From contig JBFELO010000047.1 in the NCBI GenBank assembly GCA_041552055.1, positions 1-31,933 on the forward strand: DNA of 31,933 nucleotides, given 5' to 3'. The notes under the pieces are model-generated. The model had not been told where the DNA came from. It worked only from the letters and a program-made list of their open reading frames with translations, and ran no database searches. The position numbers and the translations under genes were made by a program. The DNA comes from JBFELO01 sp041552055. Its GTDB lineage: Bacteria; Acidobacteriota; Thermoanaerobaculia; Thermoanaerobaculales; Sulfomarinibacteraceae. Shown here in pieces: positions 23,024-30,632 of the stretch (position 1 is its first letter; the number at the start of each line of letters is the position of its first letter).

Positions 23024-24280
23024 TCACGTCGCGGCCGGCTCGGCCTGGAGGTCAGCCGCCCCTTCGGGCGCAGCCTCCTCGGGTTCCGGCTGCTGCAGGA
23101 TCGGGATGGCGATCTTGCACAGCACGGTGAAGATGATGAACCCGATGGACCCGATCGCAGCGCCGATCCTGACCTCGGTCATCGTCGGCACGTACTCGTA
23201 GAACTCGCCGAGGGTGTCGGGGGTCATGCCGGGGATGACCAGCGCCATTCCCTTCTCGATGTACACCCCGGTGTAGATCAGCAGGCAGCCGAGGTTAAGG
23301 GTGACCAGGTTACGGCGGGTGGCCGGGAACAGGAAGAGCAGGAACGCCACCACGCTGCACGCGAGCGATGCCCACGCGAACGGCACCAGGGCGCTGTGCC
23401 CGTGCGCACCGCTGAACAGGTACTGGGTGTGGATCAGGTGGTGGGTGTTGGAGTAGTACTCGCGGAAGATCTCGGCGCCGAACAGGAACAGGTTGAGGAA
23501 CATGGCGTAGGCCATCAGCTCGGCGATCTTCCAGATGGCCTCGTCCTTGATCTCGATGTTCGTCGTGCGCCTCAGAATCTGGAACAGGATCAACATGATC
23601 GCCGGCCCGGAGCAGAAGGCCGACGCCAGGAATCGCGGTGCCAGGATCGCCGAGTTCCAGAACGGCCGCGCAGCCACGCCGGCGTAGACGAACGCGGTGA
23701 CGGTGTGGATCCCCACCGCGGCCGGGATCGAGCACAGCAACAACGGGACGACGAAGTTCCTCTTGTAGGGCCGACGATGGTAGGCGGTGTACAGCAGGTG
23801 GAGCACGATCATCAGGTTGAGCACGAGGTACAGGTTCAGCACCAGCACGTCCCATCCCAGGATCGACGACGGGAGGTTGAGGCTGCCCACCAGCGGCATC
23901 ATGTGCCACACGCGGTCGGGCCGGCCCACGTCGACCAGCACGAACAGCATGCACATGACGATCGCGCTGATGGCCAGCAGCTCACCGAAGATGGCGATCT
24001 CCTTGATCGGTTTCCAGTTGTAGACGTAGGCCGGGATCACGAGCAGGACCGCGGCGGCGGCGACACCGACCATGAAGGTGAAGTTGCCGATATAGTAGGC
24101 CCACGACACCTGGTCGCGCATGTTTGTCAGGATCAGTCCATGTTGGACCTGCTGCCACCAGGCGGTAAACCCCCACACCACCAACAGCCCGAGCACGCCG
24201 AGCCAGGCGAAGTACCAGCGGTTGCCCCGCAGGGCCAGGCGGGCGGAACCGGTCACGAAGGAGAGGATGTCCTTGACCAT
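23024..24280 (-). CDS. nrfD: NrfD/PsrC-family quinol-interacting membrane subunit
   Basis: 418 residues from ATG 24280, four bases after the ferredoxin stop, so translation is probably coupled. About ten hydrophobic helices span the sequence (for example WYFAWLGVLGLLVVWGFTAW, NFTFMVGVAAAAVLLVIPAY, ELLAISAIVMCMLFVLVDVG). Loop features include GRPDRVWHM and the conserved SWAYYIGNFTF region. The C-terminal tail is Glu/Ala/Pro-rich. NrfD/PsrC proteins exchange electrons between membrane quinones and a partner ferredoxin subunit at the outer face, with or without proton movement. Here the ferredoxin (24285) and a tetraheme cytochrome (25216) are in the same operon, giving a quinol-to-periplasm electron path. 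Its position opposite napDAB suggests supply of nitrate reductase. Confidence 0.93.
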   Translation of the reverse strand: MVKDILSFVTGSARLALRGNRWYFAWLGVLGLLVVWGFTAWWQQVQHGLILTNMRDQVSWAYYIGNFTFMVGVAAAAVLLVIPAYVYNWKPIKEIAIFGELLAISAIVMCMLFVLVDVGRPDRVWHMMPLVGSLNLPSSILGWDVLVLNLYLVLNLMIVLHLLYTAYHRRPYKRNFVVPLLLCSIPAAVGIHTVTAFVYAGVAARPFWNSAILAPRFLASAFCSGPAIMLILFQILRRTTNIEIKDEAIWKIAELMAYAMFLNLFLFGAEIFREYYSNTHHLIHTQYLFSGAHGHSALVPFAWASLACSVVAFLLFLFPATRRNLVTLNLGCLLIYTGVYIEKGMALVIPGMTPDTLGEFYEYVPTMTEVRIGAAIGSIGFIIFTVLCKIAIPILQQPEPEEAAPEGAADLQAEPAAT

Positions 24281-24284
24281 GGCG

Positions 24285-25223
24285 CTACGTCGCGTAGAAG
24301 TAGTAGAAGCGGGGACGGGTGTTGAGGTCCTCCTTGAGCACGAAGACCCTCTTTTCGCGCAGCAGGTACCTCATCTCCGACGACTCGTCGAGCAGACTAC
24401 CGAACTTCCGCGCACCCACCGGACAGATCTCGACACAGGCCGGGTACCTCCCTTTCCGGACGCGGTGGATGCAGAAGGTGCACTTCTCCACGACCCCGTT
24501 GGGCCGCGGACGGTTGCCGAAGTAGTGGGTGTCGGTCCTGATCTCCTCGGCAGCGATCCCAGGGTTCGTCCAGTTGAAGTGACGCGCCCCGTAGGGACAC
24601 GCGGACATGCAGCAGCGGCAGCCGATGCACCAGTCGTAGTCGATGACGGTGATCCCGTCGGGCTCCTGCCAGGTCGCCTTGACCGGGCAGACCTTGACGC
24701 ACGCCGGGTTGCGGCACTGCTGGCAGGCCACGGGCACGTAGAACGCATCCTCCTCTGGCACCAGCTCGGGCTCGTAGTAGGGGTTGGACTCGGTCAGGTG
24801 GATGCCGGTTTCCTTCTCCATCCGCAGCACGCGGATCCAGTGGATCTGTGGGTCGCGCGACTGGTTGTTCTCGTGCACGCAGGCGTAGACGCAGCGCCGG
24901 CAGCCGACGCAGCGCGCGATGTCGAGACCGTAGCCGAACTCCACCCCCTCGATCGGCGGCGTGTCGCTCACCGTGATGTCGCGCTGGTAGCGCTCCGCGT
25001 ACTCCCGCTCGAGCTCCGCCAGGATCTCCGCCTTGCGATCTGGGCTCAGCTCGACGAAGCGGCGGCGCAGCATCCGCTCGACAAACCCGTTCGACGACCC
25101 GGCGGCAGCCGCGGCCACCGCCGACATGGCGCCCAGGCCGGTCCCGACGAGCAGCGCGCGGCGGTTCATCCGCCGGTCGAGCGCATCGTCGACAATCGGC
25201 AATTCGCGATCCGTGTCAGTCAT
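24285..25223 (-). CDS. Tat-exported ferredoxin subunit with four [4Fe-4S] motifs
   Basis: 312 residues from ATG 25223, overlapping the end of the cytochrome gene by 8 bp. A twin-arginine signal (MNRRALLVGTGLGAMSAVAA, residues 19-38) places it in the periplasm. Four cluster motifs are complete: C105-x2-C-x2-C-x3-C115; C167-x2-C-x4-C-x3-C179; C199-x2-C-x2-C-x3-C209; C248-x2-C-x11-C-x3-C267. This is the DmsB/NrfC/DsrO-type layout, in which clusters form a wire between an NrfD subunit and a redox partner. An additional Cys (C204) sits inside motif three. A helical region (about 50-85) follows the signal, as in membrane-associated members of the group. It is expected to form a complex with the products at 23024 and 25216. 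Confidence 0.93.
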   Translation of the reverse strand: MTDTDRELPIVDDALDRRMNRRALLVGTGLGAMSAVAAAAAGSSNGFVERMLRRRFVELSPDRKAEILAELEREYAERYQRDITVSDTPPIEGVEFGYGLDIARCVGCRRCVYACVHENNQSRDPQIHWIRVLRMEKETGIHLTESNPYYEPELVPEEDAFYVPVACQQCRNPACVKVCPVKATWQEPDGITVIDYDWCIGCRCCMSACPYGARHFNWTNPGIAAEEIRTDTHYFGNRPRPNGVVEKCTFCIHRVRKGRYPACVEICPVGARKFGSLLDESSEMRYLLREKRVFVLKEDLNTRPRFYYFYAT

Positions 25224-25950
25224 CGAGACCCTCCCCTACCGACCCCTCGTCGCCGACCTCGTCGAGTGATGCCGCCAGGAACTGCGGCCGCACCGGTGGC
25301 GGCAGCGGCTCGATCGGCTCGTAGTGCGGCGCGTGCGGGTTGTGGCAGTGGGCACAGAGCTGGTAGCTCTTCGCCCCGTTCCAGTAGCCCTCGCGCCGGC
25401 CGTGGATCCCCTCCCGCCAATCGCGGTAGATGGTGCCGTGGCACTGGCCGCACAGCCGGTACGACTCCTCGAAGCTGATCAGGGTCCCGTTGGCCAGCCG
25501 CAGCCTGTCGCGGTCGTCCGGGTTGTGGCAGTCGAAGCACCAGCGTTCCTCGGGTCCGTGGTTCAGGTGGATGTCGTCGTGCATCTCTTCGAGCTCGCGT
25601 CGCTCGAGGTTGACCTCCATGTCGGCGTGGCAGTCGGAGCACGGATAGTAGTCCTCGTACGCCAGCGGCAGGCGCACCCGAAATGTCCCGGCCTCGTCCG
25701 AAGGACCGGCCTCCCTCACCTCGGGCAACAGCTCGCGATCGAACTCGATCTCGGGGAAGTCGGCCGGGCCGTAGGCTTTCGTGCCGCCCGCATCCGAGGC
25801 GACCTCCCCTGTACCGCCCCTCATGATGGAGAACAGCGTGAGCAGGGAGAGAGTCAGGAAGACGATCAGCAGCACCGCCAGCGACGAGGAGGCGGGGAGC
25901 AGGCGTCGGCGCTCCTCGCTACCTGGCGTCGGCCGGTCAGGGCGCGCCAT
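25216..25950 (-). CDS. Membrane-anchored tetraheme cytochrome c
   Basis: 244 residues, ATG 25950 behind AGGAG. An uncleaved N-terminal helix (about 22-44, SSLAVLLIVFLTLSLLTLF) anchors it, with the body outside. Four CxxCH haem sites are present: C104-H108, C138-H142, C167-H171 and C199-H203. Additional His residues (about 124-131, 183, 206, 209) could be distal ligands. It is the first gene of a cytochrome-ferredoxin-NrfD operon. It has no strong resemblance to NapC/NirT, which has a characteristic two-repeat NrfH-like fold directly after the helix; here about 60 residues separate helix and first haem. It probably accepts electrons from the ferredoxin and hands them to a periplasmic acceptor such as NapB. 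The family name is not recognised. Confidence 0.9.
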   Translation of the reverse strand: MARPDRPTPGSEERRRLLPASSSLAVLLIVFLTLSLLTLFSIMRGGTGEVASDAGGTKAYGPADFPEIEFDRELLPEVREAGPSDEAGTFRVRLPLAYEDYYPCSDCHADMEVNLERRELEEMHDDIHLNHGPEERWCFDCHNPDDRDRLRLANGTLISFEESYRLCGQCHGTIYRDWREGIHGRREGYWNGAKSYQLCAHCHNPHAPHYEPIEPLPPPVRPQFLAASLDEVGDEGSVGEGLDD

Positions 25951-26202
25951 GACGGGCTCCTAGTGCGCTTGACAAGCCATCATCCACACGATGCACGAGC
26001 CATCTTAGCAGCCTCCGATTCCCTTGCCGGCCTCCCGCCGGGAAGTGCCGGGGCACGCGGCCTCCACCGACAGTTTGCGTCGCCGGCGATGCTGGAGCCT
26101 TGATTCAGGTCAAGGAACGCGGGCGCGTCAGGGCTATCCTTTGATGTATCGCGGTGTCATGGGGTGAAGTCCGACTCTCTCGCGAAGCTTGGAGCCACTC
26201 AA
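25951..26202. promoter_or_regulatory. Divergent control region between the cytochrome-NrfD operon and napDAB
   Basis: 252 bp separating two divergent respiratory operons. It contains the FNR-type box at 26100-26113 and the -10-like TATCCT at 26135-26140, both reading well toward napD. On the minus strand TAAGAT (26006-26001) is a possible -10 for the cytochrome operon, but I find no matching -35. The rest has no reading frame with protein character. Confidence 0.55.
26100..26113 (+). promoter_or_regulatory. FNR/DNR-type binding site upstream of napD
   Basis: TTGATTCAGGTCAA matches the Crp/FNR-family consensus TTGAT-N4-ATCAA with one change, and matches the TTGAT-N4-GTCAA variant often seen for DNR/ANR sites. 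Its centre (26106.5) lies 40-42 bp upstream of the start expected from the -10-like TATCCT at 26135-26140. This is the class II activator position used by FNR, where the box replaces the -35. Anaerobic or NO-responsive control of nitrate reductase is therefore likely. One 14-bp match alone could be chance, but spacing and context support it. Confidence 0.7.
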
Positions 26203-26487
26203 ATGACGGTGTCGCAGTGGAGCGTTTCAGGGCTCTGCATCACCGCCCGGCCAGAGGAGCTGGCGACGGTGCGTGCGGTGCTGAATGACCGCCCAGGGGT
26301 CGAGGTTCAGGCGTCCGACCCGGCAAGGGGCCGCCTGGTGGTGACTCAGGAGTGCGCCACTCTCGAGGACCACCGGGACGGGTTGCGGGAGATCCAGGCA
26401 CTGCCCGGGGTACTCACCGCCGACCTGGTCGTCCACTACCGAGATCCCGGCACTCCCCCACAACCCGAGGCGACGGGAGAAGCATGA
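26203..26487 (+). CDS. napD: NapD, chaperone for periplasmic nitrate reductase
   Basis: 94 residues from ATG 26203, nine bases after GGAG; an in-frame GTG at 26164 lacks a ribosome site. The sequence follows NapD closely: VSGLCITARPEELATVRAVL, then PGVEV, GRLVVT, and a C-terminal LPGVLTADLVVHY. NapD is a small ferredoxin-like-fold cytoplasmic protein that binds the NapA twin-arginine signal and delays export until the molybdenum cofactor and cluster are inserted. Its stop overlaps the napA start (ATGA at 26484-26487), so the two are translationally coupled. The length is typical of the family. Confidence 0.9.
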   Translation: MTVSQWSVSGLCITARPEELATVRAVLNDRPGVEVQASDPARGRLVVTQECATLEDHRDGLREIQALPGVLTADLVVHYRDPGTPPQPEATGEA

Positions 26488-29234
26488 TGGACAGCGCACT
26501 TTCTCGCAGGGACTTCATCAGGACCAGCGTCGCCGCAGCGACAGCCGCCGCGGTCGGCGTGCCCATGGTCGACCCGTCGCACGCGGCCGACCTGGACGAA
26601 GGGATCTCCTGGGAGAAGAGCGTGTGCCGATTCTGCGGCGTCGGCTGCGGTGTCGTGGTCGGCACCCGAGACGGCCACGTGGCCGCCGTCAAGGGCGACC
26701 CCGAGTGCCCGGTCAACCGCGGCCTGCTGTGCGTGAAGGGCTACGCAAACGCCGACATCCTGTACGGCGCGGATCGCCTCCACAAGCCGCTGCTGCGGAT
26801 GAAGGACGGCCGTTTCGACAAGCGGGGCGACTTCACCGAGGTGTCCTGGGAGCGGGCGTTCGACGAGATGGAGCGCCAGTTCAAGCGGGTCCACTCCGAG
26901 CTCGGCCCCACCGGGGTCGGCATCATGGGCTCCGGGCAGTACACCATTCCCGAGGGCTACGCCGCGGTGAAGCTGCTCAAGGCGGGCTGGCGATCCAACA
27001 ACCTCGATCCCAACGCCCGCCACTGCATGGCCTCCGCCGTGGCCGCCTTCATGCAGGTCTACGGCATCGACGAGCCGTCCGGCTGCTACGACGACATCGA
27101 GCTCACCGATGCGGTGGTGACCTGGGGCTCCAACATGGCCGAGATGCACCCCATGCTGTGGGCGCGGGTCGTCGACCACCGGCTGCGCAGTCCCGACGCC
27201 AAGGTCTTCAATCTCACCACCTACTCCAACCGCACGTCGGACGCCGCCGACCTCGAGCTGGTGATCAAGCCCCAGAGCGACCTGGCGATCTGGAACTACA
27301 TCGCCCGCGAGATCGTCCTGCGTGACGCCGTGGACCACGACTTCGTAGACAATCACTGTGTCTTCGCCACCGGACCGACCGACATCGGATTCGGTATGCC
27401 CTCGACCGACGCCCACGCCTTCCCGGCGGAGCTCGACACCCTCGCGCGGCAGCGGGTGGTCACCTTGACCCGGGACGAGGCCATCGCGCAGGGCCTCGAT
27501 CCCTCCGAAAAGCACGTGATCGAGCAGAGATCCGCGGCCGCGGCCGGCGCCCACTGGGTGATCAGCTTCGACGAGTTCAAGAGGGGTCTCGAACCGTACA
27601 CCCTCGACTTCGTGGCCGGGCTCGCGAAGGGTGATCCCGACGAGGACATCGAAACTTTCAAGAAGAAGCTCCGCTCGCTGGCAGACCTCTATGTCGATCG
27701 GAAGCGCAAGGTGGTGTCGTTCTGGACCATGGGCTTCAACCAGCACAGCCGCGGCACCTGGGTCAACGAGCAGGCCTACATGGTGCACCTCCTCACCGGG
27801 AAGCAGGCCAAGCCCGGCTCCGGGGCGTTCTCGCTCACCGGCCAGCCCTCGGCCTGCGGCACGGCGCGCGAGGTCGGCACCTTCGCCCACCGGCTGCCGG
27901 CCGACATGGTGGTCGCCAACCCGTCGCACCGGGCCCGGTCCGAGGAGGTCTGGAAGCTCCCGGCCAAGACGCTCAACCCGAAGGTAGGCAGCCACATCAC
28001 CCAGCAGATGCGTGACCTCGAGTCAGGCGCCATGCGCTGGCTGTGGGTGCAGGTGACCAACCCATTCCAGTCCACGGCCAACGCCAACCACTGGCTCGAG
28101 GCCGCCCGCGAGAAGGATTGCTTCATCGTCGTGTCGGACATCTACCCGACCTACTCGTGCAAGGTCGCCGACCTGATCCTGCCGTGCGCCGGCCACTTCG
28201 AGAAGTGGGGCCTGTACGGCAACAGTGAGCGCCGAACCCAGGCGTGGCGACAGGTGGTGGATCCGCCGGGAGAGGCGCGGTCCGACGTGTGGCAGATGCT
28301 CGAGTTCTCGAAGCGCTTTACTGTCGCCGAGGTGTGGGGTCGGCAGCCGGTACCCCGTCTCGCCGCAGAGGGGTTCGAGGACGGCTTCCTGCCGGACGTG
28401 CTCGCCGAAGCGCGCGCGATGGGATACCGACCCGACCAGACGCTGTACGACGTGCTGTTCGCCACTGAGACGGCGCGCGGCTTCGCCTGGCCCGACCCGG
28501 TGGCGAACGGTCGCTCGTGCTGCACCGTCGCTGCGGGTGATCTGGACTGGTTCCCGGAGAAGGCCCTGTTCGAGGAGTACCGCCGGTTCGGGCTCGACCA
28601 CGCTCATGACCTGGCGAGCTTCGACACGTACTACCGGGATGACGTGCGCGGCCTGCGGTGGCCGGTGATCGACGGCAAGGAGACCCGCTGGCGGTTCAAC
28701 GGCGTGTACGACCCGTACGTTCGAGACGGGGCCGATTTCGACTTCTACGGCCCGGCCCTCAAGTCACTTCCCCTGGGCACGTTGAGCGGACCGACGGGGG
28801 ATGAAAAGGTGTCGCTCGAGGGCAAGGCGAAGATCTTCCTCCGGCCCTACGCAGCTCCGGCCGAGAGCCCGGGCGACGACTTCGACATGTGGCTGTGCAC
28901 CGGTCGTGTGCTCGAGCACTGGCACTCGGGCTCCATGACCCGCCGGGTCCCGGAGCTCAACGCCTCCCAGCCGCGGGCCCAAATCTTCATGAACCCGGCC
29001 GACGCGGCTTCGCGTGGGCTGGCCCGCAACGACGTCGCCCTGATCGAATCACGGCGCGGTGCGGTCAAGGCTGTGGTGGAGACCATCGGCCGCAATCGGA
29101 TGCCCAGGGGCACGGTCTACGTACCCTGGTTCGACGAGGGAGTTCCGATCAACAAGGTGACCCTGGACGCCACCTGCCCGATCTCGAAACAGACCGACTT
29201 CAAGAAGTGCGCCGTCCGTGTGACAAAGGCCTGA
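26484..29234 (+). CDS. napA: NapA, catalytic subunit of periplasmic nitrate reductase
   Basis: 916 residues from ATG 26484, overlapping napD by 4 bp and preceded by GGGAGA. The Tat signal SRRDFIRTSVAAAT is at the N-terminus. The [4Fe-4S] motif C48-x2-C51-x3-C55, completed by the Cys of CPVNRGLLCVKGY, is present. The molybdenum-ligand Cys is C181 in NDPNARHCMASAV. Further NapA-specific blocks include SFWTMGFNQHSRGTWVN, GQPSACGTAREVGTFAHRLPADM (shown whole at 27842-27910), LSTGRVLEHWH-like LCTGRVLEHWHSGSMTRRVP, and LDATCPISKQTDFKKCAV at the end. It reduces nitrate to nitrite in the periplasm with electrons from NapB. It is longer than the ~830-residue Escherichia coli enzyme, mainly through insertions in the ranges 300-370 and 625-790. 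Confidence 0.96.
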   Translation: MMDSALSRRDFIRTSVAAATAAAVGVPMVDPSHAADLDEGISWEKSVCRFCGVGCGVVVGTRDGHVAAVKGDPECPVNRGLLCVKGYANADILYGADRLHKPLLRMKDGRFDKRGDFTEVSWERAFDEMERQFKRVHSELGPTGVGIMGSGQYTIPEGYAAVKLLKAGWRSNNLDPNARHCMASAVAAFMQVYGIDEPSGCYDDIELTDAVVTWGSNMAEMHPMLWARVVDHRLRSPDAKVFNLTTYSNRTSDAADLELVIKPQSDLAIWNYIAREIVLRDAVDHDFVDNHCVFATGPTDIGFGMPSTDAHAFPAELDTLARQRVVTLTRDEAIAQGLDPSEKHVIEQRSAAAAGAHWVISFDEFKRGLEPYTLDFVAGLAKGDPDEDIETFKKKLRSLADLYVDRKRKVVSFWTMGFNQHSRGTWVNEQAYMVHLLTGKQAKPGSGAFSLTGQPSACGTAREVGTFAHRLPADMVVANPSHRARSEEVWKLPAKTLNPKVGSHITQQMRDLESGAMRWLWVQVTNPFQSTANANHWLEAAREKDCFIVVSDIYPTYSCKVADLILPCAGHFEKWGLYGNSERRTQAWRQVVDPPGEARSDVWQMLEFSKRFTVAEVWGRQPVPRLAAEGFEDGFLPDVLAEARAMGYRPDQTLYDVLFATETARGFAWPDPVANGRSCCTVAAGDLDWFPEKALFEEYRRFGLDHAHDLASFDTYYRDDVRGLRWPVIDGKETRWRFNGVYDPYVRDGADFDFYGPALKSLPLGTLSGPTGDEKVSLEGKAKIFLRPYAAPAESPGDDFDMWLCTGRVLEHWHSGSMTRRVPELNASQPRAQIFMNPADAASRGLARNDVALIESRRGAVKAVVETIGRNRMPRGTVYVPWFDEGVPINKVTLDATCPISKQTDFKKCAVRVTKA

Positions 29235-29249
29235 CCGGGGAGGATGACG

Positions 29250-29756
29250 ATGAATAAAACATCACTCGCACTGCTTGCGGTCGTGTACTCCCTGAGCTGC
29301 GGTTCCAGCACTCCTCCGCCCGACGCGGTGGTTACGACGGCCCCACCCACCTCTCAGCCCGCGGCAGCGCCTGCGACCCCTGAAACGGAGATCGGCCTCG
29401 CCCCCGGGACCGCCTTTGACCAGCCGGCCCAGGCACCGATCGCGTTCAATACGGCGGATCCGGGCGAGAGCGAGCTGCGTCCGCGCCCCAATGCGGAGTT
29501 CCCGCCGGCGATCCCCCACTCCATCGACGGATTTTCGACCATCACCCGGACCGAGAACCCCTGTCTGGACTGCCACGAACCGGAGGCGGCGCGATACTCC
29601 GACGCCATCGCGCTCCCGGCGAGCCACGAGGTGGACCTGCGCCGCGCACCGGACAGCCAGGGCGAGGAGGTCGCGGGTGCGCGCTGGGTCTGCACCTCGT
29701 GCCACGTGGCGCAGACCGACACCGCGCCCCTGGTGGAGAGCACCTCACGTCGGTGA
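29250..29756 (+). CDS. napB: NapB-like diheme cytochrome c, predicted lipoprotein
   Basis: 168 residues. ATG 29250 is chosen because GGGGAGG (29237-29243) abuts the alternative ATG 29244. A signal sequence ends in the lipobox-like SLSC with C17, so the protein is probably membrane-tethered rather than free as in Escherichia coli. A Pro/Ala/Thr-rich tether (about 20-60) follows. NapB signatures: PPAIPHSIDGFSTI with likely distal ligand H90; haem site one C105-H109 (NPCLDCHEPEA); LPASHEVDL with H126; and haem site two C148-H152 (ARWVCTSCHVAQTDTAPLV). It passes electrons to NapA. The gene lies 15 bp after napA and ends the operon; a palindromic repeat follows. Confidence 0.93.
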   Translation: MNKTSLALLAVVYSLSCGSSTPPPDAVVTTAPPTSQPAAAPATPETEIGLAPGTAFDQPAQAPIAFNTADPGESELRPRPNAEFPPAIPHSIDGFSTITRTENPCLDCHEPEAARYSDAIALPASHEVDLRRAPDSQGEEVAGARWVCTSCHVAQTDTAPLVESTSRR

Positions 29757-29786
29757 ACCCGGCAAGTCGTTGATGCAACCCGCCGG

Positions 29787-29809
29787 TGCAATCCGCTGCG
29801 CGGATTGCA
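29787..29809. repeat. Extragenic palindrome copy 5 (10-bp perfect stem)
   Basis: TGCAATCCGC and GCGGATTGCA pair perfectly around TGC, 31 bases after the napB stop. The right flank AGTGGGTCCCGG (29808-29820, in part) parallels copy 2 and copy 6. Compared with copy 6, an A-T pair has become C-G with both sides changed, which preserves the stem. It could end or protect the napDAB transcript. Confidence 0.8.
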
Positions 29810-29922
29810 GTGGGTCCCGGACGGACGACGATTCGGAGCGCGGCGGGATCCTACGTTTGAGCTCATCGCGAGAATGGGCTGTGAGCGGCTGTCGGTCCTC
29901 TCGACGTCAAACCAACTCTCAT

Positions 29923-29990
29923 ATGTCGTTCTGAGTCTGCGCAGCGAACGAGGGATCCCCCGAAGTCTCCTGAGAGAACACGAGATCGGA
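29923..29990. repeat. GTCATTCTGAG-type intergenic element, copy 2
   Basis: The copy opens ATGTCGTTCTGAG, continues through GCAGCGAACGAGGGATC and CGAAGTCTCC, and ends with CACGAGATCGG. The GAGATCGG end is shared with the copy at 30648 but not obviously with that at 22938. It lies about 115 bp beyond palindrome copy 5. Confidence 0.65.
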
Positions 29991-30119
29991 TCGGTGGAGA
30001 GTATGCGGCGGTGTTTTCCCTCCGCAGGGCTGCACGGTGGGCCGTTGCCGTGGTATCGTCCCCTGCTGACAATACTGGAATTTCCTGAACGTTTCGAATA
30101 GGAAAAGGGGGAAGAAGAG

Positions 30120-30539
30120 ATGAAACCGTTCGTTCTCGTTGCCATGGTCGGTCTGTTTCTGCTCACCGGGACGAGTGCCTCGGCCCAGGAGGACATCATC
30201 GAAAGCGTGCTCAAGGCCTGCGAGCCGGAGATCGAGGCCTACTGCAGCCAGGTGACACCGGGAGAGGGTCGCCTGCTCGCCTGCTTCTACGCGCACGGCG
30301 ACAAGGTTTCCGCACGGTGCGAGTACGCCCTCTACGAGGGTGTTGCCGCGCTCGAACAGTTCACCAATGCCGTCACCTATGTCGCGACGGCGTGCCACGA
30401 CGACCTCATCAAGCACTGTGGCGAGACGGAGATGGGCGAGGGTCGGGTCGGAACCTGCCTGCTGGAGCACAAGGAGAACGTCACCGAGGCCTGCCGCCAG
30501 GCGATCGATGACACAGGTCTCGTGCTCGTCGAGGAGTAG
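30120..30539 (+). CDS. Small exported protein with two four-cysteine repeats
   Basis: 139 residues from ATG 30120, behind GGGGGA. A signal peptide ends near SASAQED (residue 23). The mature part is two repeats with exactly the same cysteine spacing, C-x7-C-x12-C-x11-C. The first is KACEPEIEAYCSQV then GEGRLLACFYAHGDKVSARC; the second is TACHDDLIKHCGET then GEGRVGTCLLEHKENVTEAC. This is the pattern of the cysteine-rich GLG1 (Golgi apparatus protein 1) repeat, which also occurs in small secreted bacterial proteins of unknown role. Eight cysteines suggest four disulfides or metal binding. It has its own promoter region and is not clearly part of the nap operon. It contains no CxxCH, so it is not a cytochrome. 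Confidence 0.82.
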   Translation: MKPFVLVAMVGLFLLTGTSASAQEDIIESVLKACEPEIEAYCSQVTPGEGRLLACFYAHGDKVSARCEYALYEGVAALEQFTNAVTYVATACHDDLIKHCGETEMGEGRVGTCLLEHKENVTEACRQAIDDTGLVLVEE

Positions 30540-30571
30540 GACCGCGCCACTCGATTGAGTGTGTTGTGAAA

Positions 30572-30594
30572 TGCACTCCGCCGCGCGGAGTGCA
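30572..30594. repeat. Extragenic palindrome copy 6 (10-bp perfect stem)
   Basis: TGCACTCCGC and GCGGAGTGCA pair perfectly around CGC, 33 bases after the stop of the cysteine-repeat gene. The right flank GTGAATACCGGG matches the degenerate copy at 22846. The paired change relative to copy 5 (A-T to C-G) is evidence that the stem is under selection or was spread as a palindrome. Confidence 0.8.
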
Positions 30595-30632
30595 GTGAAT
30601 ACCGGGTGTGCGTGGCTTCAGTAAGCGATGGG

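Larger units (their letters stand above)
29757..30119. other. Intergenic region carrying two repeat elements
   Basis: This 363-bp gap separates napB from the cysteine-repeat gene. It contains palindrome copy 5 (29787-29809) and a GTCATTCTGAG-type element (29923-29990). No protein-coding frame is supported; short frames here read through the repeats. The promoter of the gene at 30120 should lie in the AT-richer tail (about 30060-30118). GGGGGA near 30107-30112 is its ribosome site. Confidence 0.45.

Noticed and set aside
22775..24325. Long plus-strand frame opposite nrfD
   Set aside because: The translation is His/Asp/Gln/Arg-rich, the usual antisense image of a membrane protein; the minus strand has clear NrfD helices.
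25216..25950. Tetraheme cytochrome as NapC
   Set aside because: It has four CxxCH sites and an N-terminal anchor, but the ~60-residue gap before the first haem and the operon with ferredoxin and NrfD do not fit NapC/NirT.
26436..27995. Minus-strand frame opposite napA
   Set aside because: NapA motifs cover this whole interval on the plus strand.
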